This document shows positions 8,079 to 17,151 of a stretch of 64,000 nt of DNA, in pieces; positions within the stretch are counted from its first letter, which is position 1, and each line of letters opens with the position of its first letter. Source of the stretch: Daejeonia sp002484105 (GTDB lineage: Bacteria; Bacteroidota; Bacteroidia; Flavobacteriales; Weeksellaceae). Location: NCBI RefSeq assembly GCF_051175565.1, contig NZ_CP195105.1:620001-684000 (forward strand), in the 5' to 3' direction. A program made the translations under genes and the position numbers. Under the pieces are notes generated by a model. It did not search any database, was not told where the DNA came from, and was given only the letters and a program-made list of their open reading frames with translations.

Positions 8079-9437
8079 TTATACCACGCCCTGTGCAAGC
8101 ATTGCTTCGGCAACTTTTACAAAGCCCGCAATATTGGCGCCTTTTACATAGTTCACATAGCCGTCTTCTTCCTTGCCGTAGTCGCGGCAGGTTTTGTGAA
8201 TGCCGATCATGATTTCTTTCAGACGTGCATCTACTTCTTCTGACGTCCAGTTCAGGCGTATGGAATTCTGCGTCATTTCCAGTCCGGAAGTGGCTACACC
8301 ACCAGCGTTGGAGGCCTTTCCCGGAGAGAAGAGAACTTTATTGTCAAGGAAATAATTGATAGCCTCCAGAGTCGAGGGCATATTGGCTGCTTCTGTCACG
8401 CAGACGCAACCGTTGGCAACGAGCTTTTCGGCATCTTCAAGATGAAGCTCATTTTGTGTTGCACAAGGGAAGGCGATATCGCATTTCACATCCCAGGGAC
8501 GTTTCCCGGCATGGAATTCTGCATTCGGATATTTTACGGTATAATCTTCAGCCCGGTTGTTTCCGGAAGCACGAAGCTCAAGCAGATAATCTATTTTTTC
8601 TCCGGTGATGCCGTCCTTATCATAAATATAGCCGTCCGGTCCGGAGATGGTAACGACTTTCCCGCCCAATTGGTCGAATTTTTTAATGACGCCCCAGGCT
8701 ACATTTCCAAAACCGGAAACCGCAGCCACTTTTCCTTTTATTTCCTGTCCGATGGTTTTCAGCATCTGTTCTGCAAAATAGACCACGCCGTAGCCAGTAG
8801 CCTCAGGGCGGATCAATGAGCCTCCGTAGGCAAGTCCTTTTCCGGTAAGCACTCCGGTAAATTCGTTGCGGATTTTTTTGTACTGCCCGAAAAGATAGCC
8901 GATTTCGCGTGCGCCCACACCGATATCGCCGGCAGGGACATCGGTTTCAGGGCCAATATGTTTGCAGAGTTCCGTCATAAATGCCTGGCAGAAACGCATT
9001 ACTTCCATATCCGATTTCCCCGTCGGATCGAAGTCGGCTCCCCCTTTTCCTCCACCCATCGGAAGCGTCGTCAATGAATTTTTAAATACCTGCTCGAAGG
9101 CAAGAAATTTCAGTACAGAAAGGTTGACGGAAGGATGAAAACGGATCCCGCCCTTGTAAGGTCCGATGGCAGAATTCATCTGGATGCGGAAACCTCTGTT
9201 CACCTGGATTTCTCCTTTATCATCTACCCATGGAACGCGGAAGATAATCACACGTTCGGGTTCTACCATTCTTTCGAGCAGTTTTTTTCCGTTGTATTCG
9301 CTGTGTTTTGCTACAAACGGAATTACCGTGATGGCGACTTCGCGTACGGCCTGCAGAAACTCGGGTTCGTTAGGATTTTTAGCTTCTATTTTCGCAATGA
9401 ATTCCTGTATTTTCTGGTCAACATTATAGTGTTCCAT
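8079..9437 (-). CDS. gdhA: NADP-dependent glutamate dehydrogenase
   Basis: Catalyses reductive amination of 2-oxoglutarate to glutamate, one entry point for ammonia. From the ATG at 9437 it has 452 residues, the usual size of the hexameric bacterial enzyme. The substrate site is seen as P-M-G-G-G-K-G-G-A-D-F-D-P (catalytic Lys in G-G-K-G-G), and the dinucleotide fold as G-F-G-N-V-A-W-G. The open frame extends 30 codons upstream, but a well-placed promoter (9465-9494) lies there, so 9437 is preferred. Glutamine synthetase III at 58.2 kb would use its product. NADP preference is assumed from family similarity. Confidence 0.95.
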   Translation of the reverse strand: MEHYNVDQKIQEFIAKIEAKNPNEPEFLQAVREVAITVIPFVAKHSEYNGKKLLERMVEPERVIIFRVPWVDDKGEIQVNRGFRIQMNSAIGPYKGGIRFHPSVNLSVLKFLAFEQVFKNSLTTLPMGGGKGGADFDPTGKSDMEVMRFCQAFMTELCKHIGPETDVPAGDIGVGAREIGYLFGQYKKIRNEFTGVLTGKGLAYGGSLIRPEATGYGVVYFAEQMLKTIGQEIKGKVAAVSGFGNVAWGVIKKFDQLGGKVVTISGPDGYIYDKDGITGEKIDYLLELRASGNNRAEDYTVKYPNAEFHAGKRPWDVKCDIAFPCATQNELHLEDAEKLVANGCVCVTEAANMPSTLEAINYFLDNKVLFSPGKASNAGGVATSGLEMTQNSIRLNWTSEEVDARLKEIMIGIHKTCRDYGKEEDGYVNYVKGANIAGFVKVAEAMLAQGVV

Positions 9438-9464
9438 GATTGTTTTTGATAAAAATTTCGTCAA

Positions 9465-9494
9465 CAAATTTAAATTTATTTTCAAACCCTGCAA
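9465..9494 (-). promoter_or_regulatory. gdhA promoter (TTG, 19 nt, TAAATTTG)
   Basis: On the minus strand, TTG (9494-9492) is followed after 19 nt by TAAATTTG (9472-9465), an exact Bacteroidota-type promoter. It ends 27 nt before the gdhA ATG. Confidence 0.7.
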
Positions 9495-9577
9495 CAGTGT
9501 TTGGTTATTTTGTTGTAAAATTATCAATATAACAATAATATTTTGTTAAATATATAATTATTGTTTTTGGGTTGAAT

Positions 9578-9609
9578 AATTCATTGATGAATAAATCAAT
9601 CAATGAATT
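9578..9609. repeat. Inverted repeat downstream of dprA, upstream of gdhA promoter
   Basis: The perfect 11-bp arms AATTCATTGAT and ATCAATGAATT are separated by 10 nt. It sits 20 nt past the dprA stop in the AT-rich 191-bp gap before gdhA. It lacks a T run, so it may be a weak terminator for dprA or a regulator site for gdhA. Confidence 0.5.
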
Positions 9610-9628
9610 TCTGTAAAAGTTAAATTTT

Positions 9629-10738
9629 TCATAAAACAGAAAATTGTCTTCCGGAAAGTGATCTGATGTATTGTGACATTTCCAGATCAAGAATAATGGG
9701 AAGGATTTTGAAGGTGGGCATCCCGGATTTTTCTGCAAGTTCATCAATGGTTATATTCGGGTTTTTTAAGATGATCTGATAGATAAGATCCTGCTCTTCC
9801 GTCAGGTGGATTCTGATTTCGGACCGCGGAAAAAGTTCTTCCATTTTCGGCTTCGGGCGCTGCAGATCCAGCATATTCACCAGTCCGCCAATCGTTGAAA
9901 TGGCAGCTGCTTTGTTCTGGAAAATAAGCTGATTGCTGCCTTGGCTGTATTTGTCTGTAATTTTTCCCGGCAATGCATATACATCGCGGTTATACGAATT
10001 GGCATAAGTAGCTGTGCTCATTGAGCCGCCACCAAATGCTGTCTCAACAACGATCAGTTTTCGCGATATTCCTGCAATAATACGGTTGCGTTGCAGGAAA
10101 TGCTCGCGGTCGGGTTCGTCAGAAGAGTTGAATTCGGTATACAGCGCGCCACCGTTTTCAAGGATATTGTGTGCAAGCCTGCGGTTGACAGCAGGATATA
10201 TTCTGTGAAAACCGTGCGCCAGAACCGCAATCGTTGGTATTCTGTTGTCAAGGGACGACTGATGTACCTGTGTATCCACACCGTGTGCAAGGCCGCTGAC
10301 GGTGATAATCATGTTTTCGGCAACAGCTTGCAGGAATTCTTCGATGAAGGTTTTTCCATAGGGTGTCATTTTTCTTGTGCCCACCATGCTGACAGGAGAA
10401 AGATTAGGGGTATAGGTACCTTTCCGGTAGAGGATTGCCGGTGCATCATCACACTCATTCAGGAAATAGGGAAGCTGGTGTTGGTGGCGAAGCAGAATCT
10501 CAATCCCGTTTTTTTCGCAAAAGCGGAGTTCCTGATCCGCAAAAACCAAAGGCCCTGCCGAACCGATATCCTGGAAGATATCTCTGCGTACTCCGCTGAT
10601 TTTGGCAAGAATTCCGGGAGATTCTTTCCAGACGCTTTCGGCACTGCCAAGGGTTGCGACCAGCCTGCGAAAGGTGATGTCGCCAATCTGGCTGCATTTG
10701 CGAAGAGCAATGGAGTAGAGGTGTTCTTCCGAAAACAT
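9629..10738 (-). CDS. dprA: DNA-processing protein DprA
   Basis: Loads RecA onto incoming single-stranded DNA during natural transformation. From the ATG at 10738 it has 369 residues. An N-terminal helical region is followed by the Rossmann-like DprA/Smf core with V-G-T-R-K-M-T-P-Y-G and the V-S-G-L-A-H-G-V-D signature. The C-terminal 60 residues look like the winged-helix domain seen in longer DprA proteins (T-I-D-E-L-A-E-K-S-G-M). The frame can start at a TTG at 10756, but the ATG is more likely. comM lies 3 kb away, a second competence-linked gene. Confidence 0.93.
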   Translation of the reverse strand: MFSEEHLYSIALRKCSQIGDITFRRLVATLGSAESVWKESPGILAKISGVRRDIFQDIGSAGPLVFADQELRFCEKNGIEILLRHQHQLPYFLNECDDAPAILYRKGTYTPNLSPVSMVGTRKMTPYGKTFIEEFLQAVAENMIITVSGLAHGVDTQVHQSSLDNRIPTIAVLAHGFHRIYPAVNRRLAHNILENGGALYTEFNSSDEPDREHFLQRNRIIAGISRKLIVVETAFGGGSMSTATYANSYNRDVYALPGKITDKYSQGSNQLIFQNKAAAISTIGGLVNMLDLQRPKPKMEELFPRSEIRIHLTEEQDLIYQIILKNPNITIDELAEKSGMPTFKILPIILDLEMSQYIRSLSGRQFSVL

Positions 10739-10768
10739 ATTTTGGATTTTCTTCAAAAATAGAAAATA

Positions 10769-11533
10769 TTATTTCTTTTTCCGAAGTTCGTCGAGATATT
10801 CCCAGATGTTATCATTTTCTTTATGAGGCATTTCCTGGAAATCTTCAGGATGGTTTCGCACATATTCCTGCCAGATTTTGTCGTCTTTTTCACTCTAATA
10901 GTCGGGAAATTCCCAAATGTATTTTTTCTTTTTTTCGCCTTTGCCTTTATAGGCGAATGCAAGCACAGTACCCACCAGCGCACCTGTTGCATGGGCCTGC
11001 CAAGAGATCTTGCTGGGTTCGCTGAGGCTTCCGAACAGTTCTTCCGGAAACATCCCCCAGATTAAGCTCCCATAATAAAGCACCACCAGCAGGGATATGG
11101 TGAGCAGTTTCATGTTCCAGCGAAATATTCCGCTGAAAAAAAGAAAGAATGCCAGCATATACACAATGCCACTGGCACCGATAATGCAGGTATACTGCCC
11201 ACCGAAGAAAATATTGGGAGGCATGAGCCACACGATGCCACCGGTCAGCAGCCATCCGTACACCAGAACCCGGAATGCTATCTGGGGATAAAACTGAAAT
11301 AACAGGAAAAGTAAAACCGCCATCGGAACAGAATTGCCCAGCAAGTGCTCCCAACTGCCATGAAGAAAGGGGCTGAGAATGATTCCCTTAAGACCTTCCG
11401 GAACAAAGGGAATCAGCGAACCTTCGCAGGAAGGGAAAAATCCGTTCATCTGCAGCAGGAATCCAAGCCACATGAGCGAGAGAATGATGAGGGGAACGGC
11501 AATAGCCCGCAGGGTAATAATTTTCTTTGGCAT
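10769..11533 (-). pseudogene. Rhomboid-family protease with an in-frame TAG
   Basis: Intramembrane serine protease of the rhomboid family with about six hydrophobic segments. Residues 1-212 (11533 to 10898) contain the TM2 pattern H-G-S-W-E-H-L-L-G-N, the catalytic G-A-S-G (Ser121) and the TM6 A-H-A-T-G (His181), so the catalytic core is complete. A TAG at 10895-10897 stops the frame after I-W-E-F-P-D-Y. The same frame then runs open for 41 more codons of hydrophilic, protein-like sequence (from S-E-K-D-D-K to L-D-E-L-R-K-K-K) to a TAA at 10769-10771. This looks like one 254-codon gene with a nonsense change in its cytoplasmic tail. The shortened product may still be active. A sequencing error is possible. 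Confidence 0.7.
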
Positions 11534-11693
11534 TATAATAGCAGTGACAAATTAGTGGCCATCTGATTACAATAGTAAAAATGGCAAATAAATCTCAGTA
11601 AATATCTTCAAAACAGAAAAAATGTCACAGAAATTGCTGCGGTATGTAGGTTTCCGTGATGATATTATTATTTTTGCATCAAGTATACTGGTT

Positions 11694-12812
11694 ATGATGA
11701 ACAGGATTTTAGTACTAGGTTTTATTTTCTTTGCATTTACAGCCCAGGCTCAGATTTCCAGGGATATTCTGAAAAGTATTGATTCCCTTTCTCAGAAAAA
11801 GTGGGACAGCACGGGGATCAGTCTTGACAGTCTTGACAACCCCAAACCCGTTCGTATAGATAAGATATTCAAGGATACTGTTGTCCTGAAAAATATCGTC
11901 ATTGTGCCACAACTGCCATCCGAACCACCGGTAACGCCTTATAATTTTATCAATGACAAAAACAGTGTCAAAAACTGGTTCTTTTTTGGTGAAAACAGTC
12001 TGATTTTCAATCAGGCATCTTTCTCCAACTGGAATGCAGGCGGCAACAACAATATCGGTGTGATTGCAAAAATCAACTATAATCTTACCTATCGCAAAGG
12101 AAGAAACTATTTGGAAAATATTATCCTGCTGGGATACGGGTTCAACTCGGCAGAAGGGCAAAGTACCAGGAAAACAGATGATTATATTAATATCAGTACC
12201 AACTACGGATACGAGTTGGGCAGATCAATTTATCTTTCGACAGGGTACCAGTTCCTGACACAGTTTACGAGAGGATACAATTATTCAGATACTCCCGATC
12301 CTACGAAATTCGACCGTATTTCACAGTTTATGGCACCAGGCTATCTGAATCTTGGTCTCGGTCTGTCCTATAACCCCAGCGAAAATCTGCAGATTATCTT
12401 CCGGCCAGTAAACGGAAAATTTACATTTGTACTTGATGAGTATCTCCAGAAAGAAGGGAAATATGGTCTGCTACGCGACGGGCAGAGTATCAGAACGGAA
12501 CTTGGTACACGGGTGAATATCGTTTACCGACTGAAGATTTACAAAGATATTACGCTTACCAACCAGCTGAACCTATTCTCCAATTACTTGAGCCATTTTG
12601 AGCGTGTAGACATCGGCTACTCTGGTGCACTGAATCTTAAGTTCAATAAATACATCAACGCAACGGTTAATCTCGATCTGTTGTACGATCATGACCAAAT
12701 CAAAAAGCTGCAACGCAAGCAGACACTTGGCATCGGTCTTAGCTACAGCATCGGATCAGAAAATGCCATCAAGGAAAACAAAAAGTCCATTATCAAACCT
12801 TTTGCGAATTAA
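11694..12812 (+). CDS. DUF3078 outer-membrane-type protein, copy 1
   Basis: Exported protein of 372 residues from the first of two adjacent ATGs. The signal peptide (M-N-R-I-L-V-L-G-F-I-F-F-A-F-T-A-Q-A) is followed by a variable stretch. The DUF3078 domain then begins with N-Q-A-S-F-S-N-W-N-A-G-G-N-N-N and continues in alternating, aromatic-rich strands typical of a small beta-barrel. The function of DUF3078 is unknown; an outer-membrane location is inferred. The next gene is a close relative, 67 bp downstream, so the pair probably arose by tandem duplication. A TATTTTTG box lies at 11669-11676. Confidence 0.82.
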   Translation: MMNRILVLGFIFFAFTAQAQISRDILKSIDSLSQKKWDSTGISLDSLDNPKPVRIDKIFKDTVVLKNIVIVPQLPSEPPVTPYNFINDKNSVKNWFFFGENSLIFNQASFSNWNAGGNNNIGVIAKINYNLTYRKGRNYLENIILLGYGFNSAEGQSTRKTDDYINISTNYGYELGRSIYLSTGYQFLTQFTRGYNYSDTPDPTKFDRISQFMAPGYLNLGLGLSYNPSENLQIIFRPVNGKFTFVLDEYLQKEGKYGLLRDGQSIRTELGTRVNIVYRLKIYKDITLTNQLNLFSNYLSHFERVDIGYSGALNLKFNKYINATVNLDLLYDHDQIKKLQRKQTLGIGLSYSIGSENAIKENKKSIIKPFAN

Positions 12813-12879
12813 AACTCTTATAATCAAATATTTACTTTGATGTAATTTTTCTTTCTTTTGCAGTTTGAAAAATACAGCT

Positions 12880-13788
12880 ATGAAGAAATTATTTTTTATG
12901 ATCTTGGGATGTAGTGCTGTACAGGCATTTGCTCAGGAAGAAGCAAAAGTGTCAGATACGGCAAAACACTGGGCCATAAATGGTCAGAACACCCTGATGC
13001 TTAATCAGGCAGCCTTCTCCAACTGGGTAGGCGGCGGTGCCAATAATATCGGATGGATTGCCGGTGTCAATTACAATATGACCTATCAGAAAAATGATGA
13101 TCTGTGGGAAAATATTATTATCCTGGGTTATGGACAGAACAATACAAAAGGTATTGGCACCAGAAAAACACAGGATGGGATCAATCTTTCTACCAATTAC
13201 GGACGCAGGATATCTAAAAACTGGTATGCTTCTGCCGGAGCAAGTCTTCTGACACAGTTTGCTGCGGGATACGAAGACGGAAACAATCCGGATGCTGCCA
13301 AAATTTCTAATTTTATGGCACCGGGCTATCTTAATGTGGGTGCAGGTTTCACATACAGGCCTAATGATAATTTTACCCTGACACTGCGCCCTGCCAATGC
13401 GAGGTGGACATTTGTGCTGGACAAAGATCTTCAGAAGGAAGGCCTTTATGGACTGAAGCATGATGGAGATTCGTCACTGTTCCAGTTTGGTTTTCTGGGT
13501 ACAGCACAATACAAACTGCAGATTATGGAGAATATTTCTCTGGTGAACAGTGCATCTGTTTTCTCCAATTACCTTGATCATCCGGAACGCCTTGTGCTCT
13601 CTTATGGAGGTGTTCTGAACATGAAAATCAACCAATATGTGTCTTCGGTGATAACACTTGATTTGCTGTATGACCATAATCAGATTCGCAAGACACAGCT
13701 GAAACAGACTCTGGGCGTAGGGTTTGCCTATAATCTGACCAATGGTATCAAGCGTTCTGATATTAAGGACAATCAAACCTGGAAATAG
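12880..13788 (+). CDS. DUF3078 outer-membrane-type protein, copy 2
   Basis: Second DUF3078 protein, 302 residues from the ATG at 12880, with signal peptide M-K-K-L-F-F-M-I-L-G-C-S-A-V-Q-A-F-A-Q. It lacks the roughly 70-residue spacer between signal and domain found in copy 1. It shares many segments with copy 1: N-Q-A-A-F-S-N-W, F-M-A-P-G-Y-L-N, R-P-x-N-x-x-x-T-F-V-L-D and T-L-x-L-L-Y-D-H. It is probably an outer-membrane barrel of unknown role. It ends at a strong terminator shared with comM. Confidence 0.82.
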   Translation: MKKLFFMILGCSAVQAFAQEEAKVSDTAKHWAINGQNTLMLNQAAFSNWVGGGANNIGWIAGVNYNMTYQKNDDLWENIIILGYGQNNTKGIGTRKTQDGINLSTNYGRRISKNWYASAGASLLTQFAAGYEDGNNPDAAKISNFMAPGYLNVGAGFTYRPNDNFTLTLRPANARWTFVLDKDLQKEGLYGLKHDGDSSLFQFGFLGTAQYKLQIMENISLVNSASVFSNYLDHPERLVLSYGGVLNMKINQYVSSVITLDLLYDHNQIRKTQLKQTLGVGFAYNLTNGIKRSDIKDNQTWK

Positions 13789-13809
13789 GTATAATCAAAT
13801 ATTATGAAC

Positions 13810-13839
13810 AAAAGGCTGCTCTTTTCCGGGCAGCCTTTT
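13810..13839. terminator. Two-way terminator between DUF3078 gene and comM
   Basis: The perfect 10-bp arms AAAAGGCTGC (13810-13819) and GCAGCCTTTT (13830-13839) form a hairpin with A and T flanks on each side. It serves both convergent genes. Confidence 0.85.
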
Positions 13840-15370
13840 ATATATTCCAGAATTCCCGGTCAAGGCTGCGGTACTGTATGGCTTCTGCAATATCGGCAGG
13901 CCGTATTTCGCTGGAGCCTTCAAGGTCTGCAATGGTGCGGCTCACTTTAAGGATACGGTCATAGGCTCTTGCCGAAAGGTTTAGTTTTTCCATCGCATTT
14001 TTCAGAAGGTTTTCGGACGTTGCATCCAGTTCACAGTGTTTTTCAATATCTTTTCTGCCCATCTGTGCATTATAGTGGATGTCGGATTCCCGGAAGCGTT
14101 CTTCCTGGATTTTTCTGGCTTTCATGACGCGGCGTCGTATTTCATCACTACTTTCTCCTTTGCGCTTGTCAGAAAGTTGTTCAAAATCTACTTTTGGCAC
14201 TTCTATATGGATATCAATCCTGTCCAGCAATGGTCCCGACAGTCTGTTCAGATATCGTTGCATTTCCATTACCGTGGAGGTATTGTTGGGGTCGTCGGGA
14301 AAATAGCCGCTTGGACTTGGGTTCATACTGGCAACGAGCATAAAGCTTGCTGGATATCTGACTGTAAATTTGGCCCGTGAAATGGTGACTTCCCGGTCTT
14401 CGAGCGGCTGGCGCATTACCTCAAGAACGGCCCGCTTGAATTCCGGCATTTCGTCCAGAAAAAGAACGCCGTTGTGGGCAAGGGAAATTTCTCCGGGTTG
14501 AGGATAGCTGCCTCCGCCGACAAGGGCAACATCTGATATTGTGTGATGCGGTGAGCGAAACGGGCGCGAGGTCATCAGTGATGTTTCAGTACCGATTTTA
14601 CCGGCAACAGAATGTATTTTTGTGGTTTCCAGTGCTTCGCGCAGTGTGAGCGCAGGAAGAATGCTTGGGATTCTTTTGGCAAGCATGGTTTTTCCGCTTC
14701 CGGGAGGGCCGATCAGGATAATATTATGCCCGCCGGCAGCCGATACTTCCAGTGCCCGTTTTGCAGATTCCTGACCTTTAACTTCGGAGAAATCAAAAGG
14801 AAAATCTGAAGTTTTCCCGGCAAATTCCTTTTCAATGTCGATGGTGGTTTTCTGGAGTGGAATTCCCTGATGAAAGAAATCAATCACTTCACGGATATTT
14901 TCAATACCATAAACGTCAAGACCGTCTACAATTGCTGCTTCACGAACATTCTGTTTCGGAAGGATAATCCCGCGGAATCCTTCTTCTTTTGCCTGAAAAG
15001 CAATCGGAAGTACGCCTTTCAGAGGCTGCAGACTGCCATCAAGCGATAGCTCCCCAATGATGATGTAATCGCCGATATGGTCTGCCTGAATCTGGTTGGA
15101 GGCTGCCAATATCCCTAATGCAATGCTCAGGTCGTATGCGGAGCCTTCTTTCCTGAGATCCGCAGGTGCCATGTTGATGGTAATTTTCTTTCCGGGAAGT
15201 TTAAAACCATTGTTTTTGAGTGCTGCAGAAATTCTGTGGCTGCTTTCTTTCACAGCATTGTCGGGCAGGCCCACCAGATGGTAGCCGATACCCTGGTCGA
15301 CATTCACTTCAATGGTAATCGTCTGCGCCGAGACTCCATGCAAAGCACTTCCGTAAATTTTGACAAGCAT
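13838..15370 (-). CDS. comM: ComM/YifB-family Mg-chelatase-like ATPase
   Basis: AAA+ ATPase of the ComM family. ComM is a helicase that extends recombination branches when transformed DNA is integrated. The 510 residues are the standard length. An N-terminal Lon-protease-like fold (L-V-G-L-P-D-N-A-V-K-E-S) is followed by Walker A G-P-P-G-S-G-K-T near 217-224, Walker B F-L-D-E-M-P-E-F and the C-terminal Mg-chelatase domain (R-A-Y-D-R-I-L-K-V-S-R-T-I-A-D-L). With dprA at 9.6 kb it supports, but does not prove, natural competence. Confidence 0.93.
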   Translation of the reverse strand: MLVKIYGSALHGVSAQTITIEVNVDQGIGYHLVGLPDNAVKESSHRISAALKNNGFKLPGKKITINMAPADLRKEGSAYDLSIALGILAASNQIQADHIGDYIIIGELSLDGSLQPLKGVLPIAFQAKEEGFRGIILPKQNVREAAIVDGLDVYGIENIREVIDFFHQGIPLQKTTIDIEKEFAGKTSDFPFDFSEVKGQESAKRALEVSAAGGHNIILIGPPGSGKTMLAKRIPSILPALTLREALETTKIHSVAGKIGTETSLMTSRPFRSPHHTISDVALVGGGSYPQPGEISLAHNGVLFLDEMPEFKRAVLEVMRQPLEDREVTISRAKFTVRYPASFMLVASMNPSPSGYFPDDPNNTSTVMEMQRYLNRLSGPLLDRIDIHIEVPKVDFEQLSDKRKGESSDEIRRRVMKARKIQEERFRESDIHYNAQMGRKDIEKHCELDATSENLLKNAMEKLNLSARAYDRILKVSRTIADLEGSSEIRPADIAEAIQYRSLDREFWNI

Positions 15371-15385
15371 TTTTGTTTTAAAAAT

Positions 15386-15416
15386 AAAAAAAATTCTGCA
15401 GATATGCAGAATTTTA
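15386..15416 (-). terminator. Terminator after manC
   Basis: AAAATTCTGCA (15390-15400) and TGCAGAATTTT (15405-15415) form an 11-bp stem with a GATA loop. It is followed on the minus strand by a T-rich run. It closes the TolC-SprT-ManC transcript. Confidence 0.8.
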
Positions 15417-15447
15417 AAATTTTATCGTGTAGGTAACTGTGTATGGG

Positions 15448-16536
15448 TCAGATGAATTTTTCTCCCTTACGCATGCCTTTCAGGTCGTTCACATATTCCT
15501 TGATCAGTTGATCGTTGTCGCGTGGGCAAATCAGCAAAGCACGGTCGGTATCAACAATGATATAGTTTTCGAGGCCGTCAATAACGGCAACTTTGTTTTT
15601 GTTTTTGATACGAATGATGTTTCCTTTGGACTGGTAAGTAAGGATGTTTTTCGAGTTCACAGCATTATTTTCTTCGTTTTTTGCTGTGTTTTCGTAGACA
15701 GAAGTCCATGTCCCAAGATCACTCCATCCCAAGTCGGCAGGGATTACATACACGTTGTCTGCTTTTTCCAGAATGCCATTGTCAATGGATATTTTCTGCA
15801 GTTTTGGGTAGATCAGTTCGATGCATTCATCTTCACGTTCTGTATTGAATTCGCAGGATTTGAAGAGTTTCACCATTTCCGGGAGGTATTTCCGAAAGGC
15901 TTTAAGAATGGTTTTTACGTTCCACACAAAAATTCCGGCATTCCATAGGAAATCTCCGCTTTCCAGGAAGGTTGTGGCCAGTTCCAGACTGGGTTTTTCC
16001 GTAAAGGTTTTTACCTTGTAAAAGTCTTCTTTTTTTCCTGGGATATACTGTATGTATCCATATCCGGTATCGGGTCTTGTAGGGGTGATGCCCAGTGTGA
16101 TGAGGTATTCGTGGGCTGAGGAGAGCTGCAGTGCCAGGTTGATTTTTTCTGCAAAACGGCTTTCGTTCAGGATCAGATGATCTGCCGGCAGCACAATAAT
16201 ATTGGCATCCGGATCGAGGTCTGCAATTTTGTCAATCATGTAAAGGTTGCATGCAGAAGTATTTTTCATCATAGGCTCGCCCACAATATTATCTTGTGGA
16301 AGTGTGGGGAGCTGTTCTTTGCAGAGATCTGTGTATTCTTTATTGGTAATGACGAAGATGTTTTCGTCAGGAATCACTTCTGAAATTCTGTTGTACGTCT
16401 GCTGGATCATCGTTATCCCGATACCCAGGATGTCCTGAAATTGTTTGGGGTATTTTTTTGTGCTCAATGGCCAGAACCGGCTTCCTATACCACCGGCCAT
16501 AATGACGCAGTAGTTCTTACTTCTCTGTGAATTCAT
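15448..16536 (-). CDS. manC: Mannose-1-phosphate guanylyltransferase
   Basis: Makes GDP-mannose from mannose 1-phosphate and GTP, a precursor for surface polysaccharides, O-antigen and protein glycans. The 362 residues give the short form, with only the nucleotidyltransferase domain and left-handed helix and no fused phosphomannose isomerase. The nucleotide-binding start is V-I-M-A-G-G-I-G-S-R-F-W-P-L-S at 11-25, with K-K-Y-P-K-Q-F just after. Later, G-Y-G-Y-I-Q-Y and W-N-A-G-I-F-V-W match the sugar-phosphate site. It starts 4 nt after the SprT-like gene, so the two are cotranscribed. Confidence 0.92.
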   Translation of the reverse strand: MNSQRSKNYCVIMAGGIGSRFWPLSTKKYPKQFQDILGIGITMIQQTYNRISEVIPDENIFVITNKEYTDLCKEQLPTLPQDNIVGEPMMKNTSACNLYMIDKIADLDPDANIIVLPADHLILNESRFAEKINLALQLSSAHEYLITLGITPTRPDTGYGYIQYIPGKKEDFYKVKTFTEKPSLELATTFLESGDFLWNAGIFVWNVKTILKAFRKYLPEMVKLFKSCEFNTEREDECIELIYPKLQKISIDNGILEKADNVYVIPADLGWSDLGTWTSVYENTAKNEENNAVNSKNILTYQSKGNIIRIKNKNKVAVIDGLENYIIVDTDRALLICPRDNDQLIKEYVNDLKGMRKGEKFI

Positions 16537-16540
16537 CTGC

Positions 16541-17131
16541 TCAATTTTTCTTTTGTACCGAAACCAGTGGTTTGAAAATATAGTTCTTATCTGATTTCAG
16601 ATTTTTGCAAAGATAATTCTTTTTTAACTTATGCAGTACCTGAAACTCCTGGCTTCTGTAAACGAAAAAATCTCCTTCCAAAAGGGTTTCCATAAAGGTT
16701 TCCTGTTCTCCAATTCCGGGGGAGTAGAAGTAACGTACCAGGCCGTCGCTGGCCATAAAATTGGCTTTTGGAGAACGTGCAAAATGCAGAATGATGGCCT
16801 GAAGATCTTCGGGATATACGCTTATACTTGCATGGAGCATTTCCCGGAACACACTTTTCCATTCTTTTCCATGCGGAAGAATGCGCTGTCCGTAGCGGTG
16901 GAAGGCCAGCAGGTGTGCCAGCTCGTGCGTAAGGACAAAGAAGAAAAGATCTTGTTGCAGTGTTGAGTTGATGGTAATAAGATACGAGCCATCCGGTTTC
17001 TTGCGGTAATCACCGAGCTTGCTGTTACGGTCGCGCGTAATACGGATGTATATCTGGTGCTGGCCAAACCATGTTTTAAGGTATGGCAAGGAGTGCTCAG
17101 GAAGATAATTTTTAATGAGTTCAATCGACAT
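16541..17131 (-). CDS. SprT-like zinc metalloprotease-domain protein
   Basis: Predicted zinc-dependent protein of 196 residues. The metal motif H-E-L-A-H is at 69-73, followed by H-G-K-E-W near residue 87, the pattern of the SprT-like (SPRTN-related) family. The eukaryotic relative cuts DNA-protein crosslinks, but bacterial SprT proteins are uncharacterised. The C-terminal half has no clear CxxC zinc ribbon. It lies 20 nt after the TolC-like gene and 4 nt before manC, a combination that gives no obvious functional clue. Confidence 0.85.
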   Translation of the reverse strand: MSIELIKNYLPEHSLPYLKTWFGQHQIYIRITRDRNSKLGDYRKKPDGSYLITINSTLQQDLFFFVLTHELAHLLAFHRYGQRILPHGKEWKSVFREMLHASISVYPEDLQAIILHFARSPKANFMASDGLVRYFYSPGIGEQETFMETLLEGDFFVYRSQEFQVLHKLKKNYLCKNLKSDKNYIFKPLVSVQKKN

Positions 17132-17151
17132 TTTAAGCCCAATATTTTAGG

